Shown one piece after another: positions 59,807 through 64,000 of a stretch of DNA of 64,000 nucleotides. The stretch is taken from positions 1-64,000 of the forward strand of contig CAMVAV010000004.1 of the NCBI GenBank assembly GCA_947165595.1, written 5' to 3'. Below the pieces are notes generated by a model that had not been told where the DNA came from, made no database searches, and saw only the letters and a program-made list of their open reading frames with translations. Every line of letters begins with the position of its first letter. Positions within the stretch are counted from its first letter, which is position 1. A program made the position numbers and the translations under genes. The DNA comes from an uncultured Clostridia bacterium. Lineage in GTDB: Bacteria > Bacillota > Clostridia > Oscillospirales > Oscillospiraceae.

Positions 59807-59829
59807 TAGTTTAGCCAGAGCGTTTTTTG

Positions 59830-60735
59830 TCAGTTTGCAGTTTTTTCCATGGACAGAAGCGTGCCGTTCAGCACGTCCACCACGCATTTGTATTTTCCCG
59901 GCTCCTGCGCGCCGCCGCCCTCCGGCCAGCCGGACGCCCCGGGCACCGGAGTCAGGAAGCTCAGGCGGTAACCCGGCTCGTCGAACGCGATCTCATCCGG
60001 CGAGAGATAATAGCCGCTGCCCCAGACATAGTTGGGGAGCAGGTCGTTGATCCAGACCCGATCTCCATTGTTCCGGACATACAGCATGTTGGTCGAGCTG
60101 CCGTGCGGCGTGCCGGTGAAGCGCCTGACGAGCAGCGTGCCGGTGGGGCAGGGATAGGTCTCATAGCTGCTGCCGGCGCCGCCGGCGGCGCGCCAGTTCT
60201 CCAAATCGGCGATCAGGGGGTCCAGCGCGAGTCTGACCGGGTCGCCCAGCGTGAGCGAGATCACGCGCCCGTCAGGATCCCAGACCACGCTGCCGAAGGG
60301 CGCGAGATCGTCAAACCAGACCAGCGTTTCGCCGCCGCAGTTGAAGCTGTCGACCCGGCTTCCTGCGGTGTAGGTCACGATATCCGTGGCGTAGACGGGC
60401 TTTGCGCGCGCGCCAATCCGGTGGGTCAACGGCTCGCTCTCCACGACGGGCCAGTTCACCGGCGTTTCCAGCGCTCCGTCCCGCAGCGCGCGGCAAATGC
60501 GCAGCGTGCGCGCCTCGGCGTTCCAGAGGACCCAAAAGCCGTAGCCCCGCAGGTCCTCCGCCACGACCGCCGTCTTGCCGTTGATGTTGAAGGAGCGGAT
60601 GGGGTGGCCGTCGATCTTCGCGACAATATCGGTATAGAGCGCGTAATCAACGACTCTTGCCGGCCATGCCCGCACCGGAAGCGTGCAGGCAAGACACAGA
60701 AGCAGCGCGCACAGATAAGTCAGAAGCCTTTTCAC
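59830..60735 (-). CDS. Secreted protein with copper-amine-oxidase-N-like stalk domains
   Basis: 301 residues. Signal peptide to PVRA-W. Two copies of a stalk-like motif follow: IDGHPIRSFNINGKTAVVAEDLRGYGF then TLRICR, and SRVDSFNCGGETLVWFDDLAPFG then ISLTLGD, as in Cu_amine_oxidN1 domains that fold on cell-surface proteins. The C-terminal half (about 170-301) is not recognised. Function unknown. Start is GTG 60735 with GGGAGGAA 7 nt upstream. The 154-bp repeat begins 20 bp before the start, between this gene and the upstream EAL gene. Confidence 0.7.
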   Translation of the reverse strand: MKRLLTYLCALLLCLACTLPVRAWPARVVDYALYTDIVAKIDGHPIRSFNINGKTAVVAEDLRGYGFWVLWNAEARTLRICRALRDGALETPVNWPVVESEPLTHRIGARAKPVYATDIVTYTAGSRVDSFNCGGETLVWFDDLAPFGSVVWDPDGRVISLTLGDPVRLALDPLIADLENWRAAGGAGSSYETYPCPTGTLLVRRFTGTPHGSSTNMLYVRNNGDRVWINDLLPNYVWGSGYYLSPDEIAFDEPGYRLSFLTPVPGASGWPEGGGAQEPGKYKCVVDVLNGTLLSMEKTAN

Positions 60736-60754
60736 GATGATTTCCTCCCATGCC

Positions 60755-60908
60755 TAATACTACTTTCAAATTAAAAGATTTAATTTGAAAGGCGCGTGCT
60801 GCGCACGCTGGTTTTGCGCCAAAGGCGCAAAACACGTCTCATGCGAAATTTAACGCCGCTGCGCGGCTATAAAACGATTTTCAATCGTTTTAATAAATTT
60901 CAGTATAA
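60755..60908 (-). repeat. 154-bp structured repeat, copy 2 (inverted copy of 682-835)
   Basis: Reverse complement of the copy at 682-835 over all 154 bp. It lies between the EAL gene (stop at 60947) and the stalk-domain gene (start 60735), both minus strand, so it would be transcribed as part of their mRNA. Its end with TAATACT lies 20 bp upstream of the GTG start. Confidence 0.88.
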
Positions 60909-60946
60909 ATTGCCGCCGCGCCGTCGGCGCGCGGCTTATGCCCCGT

Positions 60947-62890
60947 TCAGGTCGCCGCGCCGGCGGGGGCGGTTTTCGAGAAATACTCCCGCAGCCGTTC
61001 GATCGGGATCGGCGGCGAAAACTTGTAGCCCTGCAAATACTCCGCGCACATCTGCGCGCAGCGGTCCTGGTCGAGCTCGGTCTCGATCCCTTCGTACAGG
61101 ACGGAGTAATGCGCGTCGCTGAACATGCGCGCCAGGTGCGAGACCATCGTCCGCTTTTCGCTGTCCGCGCCGCTCGCGATCACAAGGGAGCGGTCGAACT
61201 TGATGATGTCGAAGGGAAGCTCCATGATGCGGTCGAAGTTGGAGTACCCGGTCCCGAAGTCGTCCAGATAGAATTTGATGCCGCTGTCGTGCAGCTCGCT
61301 GATCCTCTCCTTGACGAGCATGAAGTCGCGCTCGTTCTGGCTCTCGGTCAGCTCGATGGCGACCCGTTCGCTGGGGATGCCGCTGCTGTCGATGATGCCG
61401 CGGACCTGCTCGCTGAACGCGGGGTCGCGCAGGTCGAGCATGGAGAAGTTGACCGAGATGCGCCGGACGAAGTAGCCCTCGCCGGTCAGCTGCCGGATCT
61501 GCTCGCAGGTCTTGGACAGGATGATCCTGCTGAGCGTGGAGATGTAGTCGAATTCCTCCGCCAGCGGGATAAACTCGCCCGGCGGAACGGTGCCGAGCTT
61601 GTCCAGCCTGAGCCGCATCAGCGCCTCCGCCGTGTCGTACTGTCCGGTGTGCAGGTTCAGCACCGGCTGGCAGTAGACCAGCACGCGGGGGTCGTCCATA
61701 TCCTGCGCGGCGTCGATGCCGCTCAGCTCGCCGATGATGTAGTGATACCGGTGGTACGCCTCGACGTCCTCGGGCGTGACGCGGTGCACCGAGTTCATCT
61801 CCATGCGCGATTCCACAAACTGGATCAGGTCGACATAGTTGAAGCTGTCGCGCTGCTCGTCGGAGGGCAGGGAGAGCAGAATGACGATCTTGTGCTCGAG
61901 CTGATACCGGGCGTGTACCTCGTCGAACTTAGAGAGGATCGTGCGCAGCGTCTCCTCATACTTTGGGTTCCGGCTCGTCTCCATCGCCAGCACCATGCGT
62001 CCGTTCGAGACCTGGAAGAGCGTCGCGCCCCGAAAATAGTGGGAGGTAAAGTGGCGGATCGCCCACTGGATCTCCGTGGGATATTTGCTGTCGACGCCTT
62101 CAAACTCCGGCAGCAGGAGACTCATCATCAAAAGCTCCCCGCTCTTTCTGCGGTGCTTGACCAGCTCCTCAAACCCGGAGGCGTTGACCGCGCCGATATC
62201 CAGATCGTAGGGATTGGCGTGCACGAGGTACAGCAGCGCGACGGCGGGGAAGAGGAAGGAGGCGGCGGTGTAGGAGCTTTGGGCGTGGATACCCTGCAAA
62301 AACAGCAGCAAAAACGCGATACCGCTGCTCGCCAGAACGCCGACCGTCACCTGCCGGTAGATCCTGCCCCGGTAGCGCAGCGACAGATAAGCCACGAGGG
62401 CGACAAAGAAGACGTAGCCGACGGTGAAGACCTGCATCCAGCCCCGCGCCGCGCCCTCCGGACCGGAAAAAGCGCCGAGGTTCATCGACGCGCTGACCGA
62501 CATGTAGAGGATCAATCCCGCGAGGGCGACGGCGCCGACGGCGAGGTAGCGCCGGCTTTCCCGGCCGTCGATGCGCATGGTCTCGAGAAAGTACATCATA
62601 AAGAGAAACAGGTTGACAAACAGCGCGGAAAAGTGCAGCACGCGCAGCCCGATGAGAACGCCGCGCATCGGCTCGGCGCTGCGCAGGAGCACATGAAGGA
62701 TGACGTTGGAATACGCCGCAACCGCCATCATCACCACCATCACGCGGAAGATGAGGAAGCTGCGCGTCTTGTTCACATACGAGGCGTGGAGCAGAATCAC
62801 GAACAGGATGCACATGGCGACCACCAGAATGTCGCCCGTCTGCGAATAGTTCTCGATATAGCCGGACAGAGCGGCAGGCGTCTCGTTCAT
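60947..62890 (-). CDS. Membrane EAL-domain c-di-GMP phosphodiesterase
   Basis: 647 residues. The N-terminal region (about 18-230) has seven to eight membrane helices. Then a region (250-385) keeps GGDEF-like order (HYFRGATLFQVSNGRMVLAM) but no GGDEF motif. The EAL domain (about 395-640) has AEALMRL with Glu422, RISVNFSMLDL, IELTESQNERD, FYLDDFGTGYSNF and FDIIKFDRSL, the metal and catalytic residues expected of an active phosphodiesterase. It should cut c-di-GMP to pGpG in response to a membrane signal. AGGAGG precedes ATG 62890. Confidence 0.88.
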   Translation of the reverse strand: MNETPAALSGYIENYSQTGDILVVAMCILFVILLHASYVNKTRSFLIFRVMVVMMAVAAYSNVILHVLLRSAEPMRGVLIGLRVLHFSALFVNLFLFMMYFLETMRIDGRESRRYLAVGAVALAGLILYMSVSASMNLGAFSGPEGAARGWMQVFTVGYVFFVALVAYLSLRYRGRIYRQVTVGVLASSGIAFLLLFLQGIHAQSSYTAASFLFPAVALLYLVHANPYDLDIGAVNASGFEELVKHRRKSGELLMMSLLLPEFEGVDSKYPTEIQWAIRHFTSHYFRGATLFQVSNGRMVLAMETSRNPKYEETLRTILSKFDEVHARYQLEHKIVILLSLPSDEQRDSFNYVDLIQFVESRMEMNSVHRVTPEDVEAYHRYHYIIGELSGIDAAQDMDDPRVLVYCQPVLNLHTGQYDTAEALMRLRLDKLGTVPPGEFIPLAEEFDYISTLSRIILSKTCEQIRQLTGEGYFVRRISVNFSMLDLRDPAFSEQVRGIIDSSGIPSERVAIELTESQNERDFMLVKERISELHDSGIKFYLDDFGTGYSNFDRIMELPFDIIKFDRSLVIASGADSEKRTMVSHLARMFSDAHYSVLYEGIETELDQDRCAQMCAEYLQGYKFSPPIPIERLREYFSKTAPAGAAT

Positions 62891-63047
62891 AGCTTGTCCT
62901 CCTGGCTGAATACATCAGTCCATTTAATCATGCTATTGTATAGTATCATACTTTTCCCGGGGAATCCATCTTTTTTTGTGCCGATGTGACAAGTTTCGCG
63001 CCGAAGGGACAAGCTGCCCGCAAATTTTTTAAAATCGACCGATGCGC

Positions 63048-63076
63048 TTGCCAAGCCGCGGGAGCTGTGATAGGGT
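63048..63076 (+). promoter_or_regulatory. Possible promoter of the nitrilase-family gene
   Basis: -35 TTGCCA (63048-63053), a 17-bp spacer and a weak -10 TAGGGT (63071-63076). The 240 bp between the EAL gene and the nitrilase gene hold no other feature I can support. Confidence 0.45.
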
Positions 63077-63130
63077 ATAGCCGTGACATAGAGCCGCGCA
63101 CGACCGGCGCGGGGAAAGGGGACGCGGCGG

Positions 63131-64000
63131 ATGAAGGAGAACAAAACGGACACTCCGGACGAGAACCGGGGAGGGGCGCTTCGCGTCCTGCAATGGCAGA
63201 TGCGCACCACGGGCGACGCAGCGGAGGCGCTGGACCGCGTCGAGGCGGGCTGCCGCCGCGCAAGGGAGCTCGGCGCGGATCTGCTCGCCCTGCCGGAGAT
63301 GTTCTGCTGTCCCTACGAGACGGCAGGCTTTCCCGTGTACGCGCAGCCGGAGGGCGGAGAAATGCACCGAAGCTGCGCCGCGCTCGCGCAAAAGTACGGT
63401 ATTTATCTCTCCGCCGGTTCGATGCCGGAGCGCGGCGGGGACGGAAGGGTCTACAACACCGCCTATGTCTTCGACCGGGAGGGAAAGCAGCTCGCGAAGC
63501 ACCGCAAGATGCACCTCTTTGACATCGACGTGGCGGGCGGGCAGTCCTTCCGCGAGTCGGAGACGCTCAGCGCGGGCGGCGCGGTCACCGTGTTCGATAC
63601 GGAGTTCGGGAAAATGGGGCTTTGCGTGTGCTACGATTTCCGCTTTCCCGAGCTGTGCCGCCTGATGGCGCTCAAGGGCGCGCGGCTGATCCTCGTGCCG
63701 GCGGCGTTCAACCTGACGACGGGTCCGAAGCACTGGGAGCTGATGTTCCGCGCGCAGGCGATGTTCAATCAGGTCTACGCGGTCGGCACCGCGCCGGCGC
63801 GCGATCCCGAAGCGTCCTATCAGTCGTGGGGGCACAGCGTCGCCGCAGATCCGTGGGGCGCCGTGCTCGCGCAGCTCGACGAGCGGGAGGGGGAGCAGAC
63901 GGTCGACATCGACTTCGCCGAAACGGAGAAGGTGCGCGCGCAGATCCCGCTTCTGCGGCATCGCAGGACGGACGTCTACCGCCTGGAGGAGCTGCCGCGC
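63131..64000 (+). CDS. Nitrilase-superfamily amidase (omega-amidase-like), 3' partial
   Basis: At least 290 residues; the frame runs off the window. The carbon-nitrogen hydrolase triad is present: Glu56 in LLALPEMF, Lys126 in HRKMHLFD, and Cys167 in GLCVCYDFRFPE, with LPAAFNLTTGPKHWELMFRAQAM-type sequence split over residues about 188-210. The HLFDIDV segment and FNLTTGPKHWE resemble Nit2/omega-amidases that deaminate alpha-ketoglutaramate-type substrates. ATG 63131 follows AAGGGG. Only the last residues of the family core are missing. Confidence 0.92.
   Translation, partial: MKENKTDTPDENRGGALRVLQWQMRTTGDAAEALDRVEAGCRRARELGADLLALPEMFCCPYETAGFPVYAQPEGGEMHRSCAALAQKYGIYLSAGSMPERGGDGRVYNTAYVFDREGKQLAKHRKMHLFDIDVAGGQSFRESETLSAGGAVTVFDTEFGKMGLCVCYDFRFPELCRLMALKGARLILVPAAFNLTTGPKHWELMFRAQAMFNQVYAVGTAPARDPEASYQSWGHSVAADPWGAVLAQLDEREGEQTVDIDFAETEKVRAQIPLLRHRRTDVYRLEELPR

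Noticed and set aside
60796..61122. Small open frame crossing the second 154-bp repeat, also partly present at 519-794
   Set aside because: The matching protein sequence exists only because the DNA repeat is duplicated; there is no ribosome binding site and it runs antisense into the EAL gene.

Overview
The window is GC-rich bacterial chromosome from a Gram-positive lineage. Reasons: near-consensus sigma-A promoters with 17-bp spacers, strong AGGAGG-type ribosome binding sites, a T-box leader, a PTS with separate HPr and Enzyme I, PlsY-type acyl transfer, and the meso-diaminopimelate dehydrogenase route to lysine. The gene content and high GC fit Clostridia of the Oscillospiraceae type; this placement is inference. 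There is no prophage, transposase, CRISPR array or rRNA. Apart from scattered remnants the window is dense, mostly operon-organised housekeeping and metabolic DNA.

Layout. 1-850: 3' end of ligA, a tRNA-Ala and one copy of a 154-bp structured repeat. 833-3422: a GH1-like protein lacking its nucleophile, an SSB-like tandem OB protein and TspO. 3576-7926: a DUF512 radical SAM protein, der, plsY and gpsA. 7995-9304: a cNMP-binding protein and a DivIVA-like coiled coil (minus strand). 9354-17152: a sucrose region with an amylosucrase-like GH13 enzyme, a Cof phosphatase, an IIBCA PTS permease, HPr, Enzyme I and fructokinase. 17216-21800: a TVP38-type membrane protein, tRNA-Arg, a frameshifted SLH/HAD secreted phosphatase, an AIM24 protein, a DUF3574-like protein and a two-component remnant. 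21815-27163 (minus): dapA-dapB-ddh-lysA-lysC.

27256-30940: two zinc-ribbon membrane proteins flank a radical SAM/SPASM enzyme. One of them, directly behind the radical SAM gene, ends in a Cys-Ala repeat tail and looks like a peptide-modification substrate. This is my best candidate for an undescribed system. 31019-36563: a FIST sensor, a giant hybrid kinase/HD-GYP/Hpt protein and a receiver protein form a phosphorelay linked to c-di-GMP. 36601-46623: a complete his operon (hisZGDCBHAF-IE-K) that continues into IMP cyclohydrolase and AICAR transformylase, so the AICAR released by HisF/HisH can be recycled from the same transcript.

46659-50835: a degenerate AAA-like protein, a membrane protein with 48-bp coding repeats, dihydropyrimidinase, an alpha/beta-hydrolase remnant and small unknown genes. 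51055-55660: a sulfoquinovosidase-like GH31 enzyme with an altered sulfonate pocket, a GPH sugar symporter and a tartrate/malate-type decarboxylating dehydrogenase. 55732-58869: a T-box with a Trp (TGG) specifier controls a trpXYZ-type ABC transporter. 58878-64000: an MBL-fold lipoprotein, a secreted stalk-domain protein, the second (inverted) copy of the 154-bp repeat, a membrane EAL phosphodiesterase and the start of a nitrilase-family amidase.

Most other long open frames, especially antisense ones, are GC-rich shadows of these genes.
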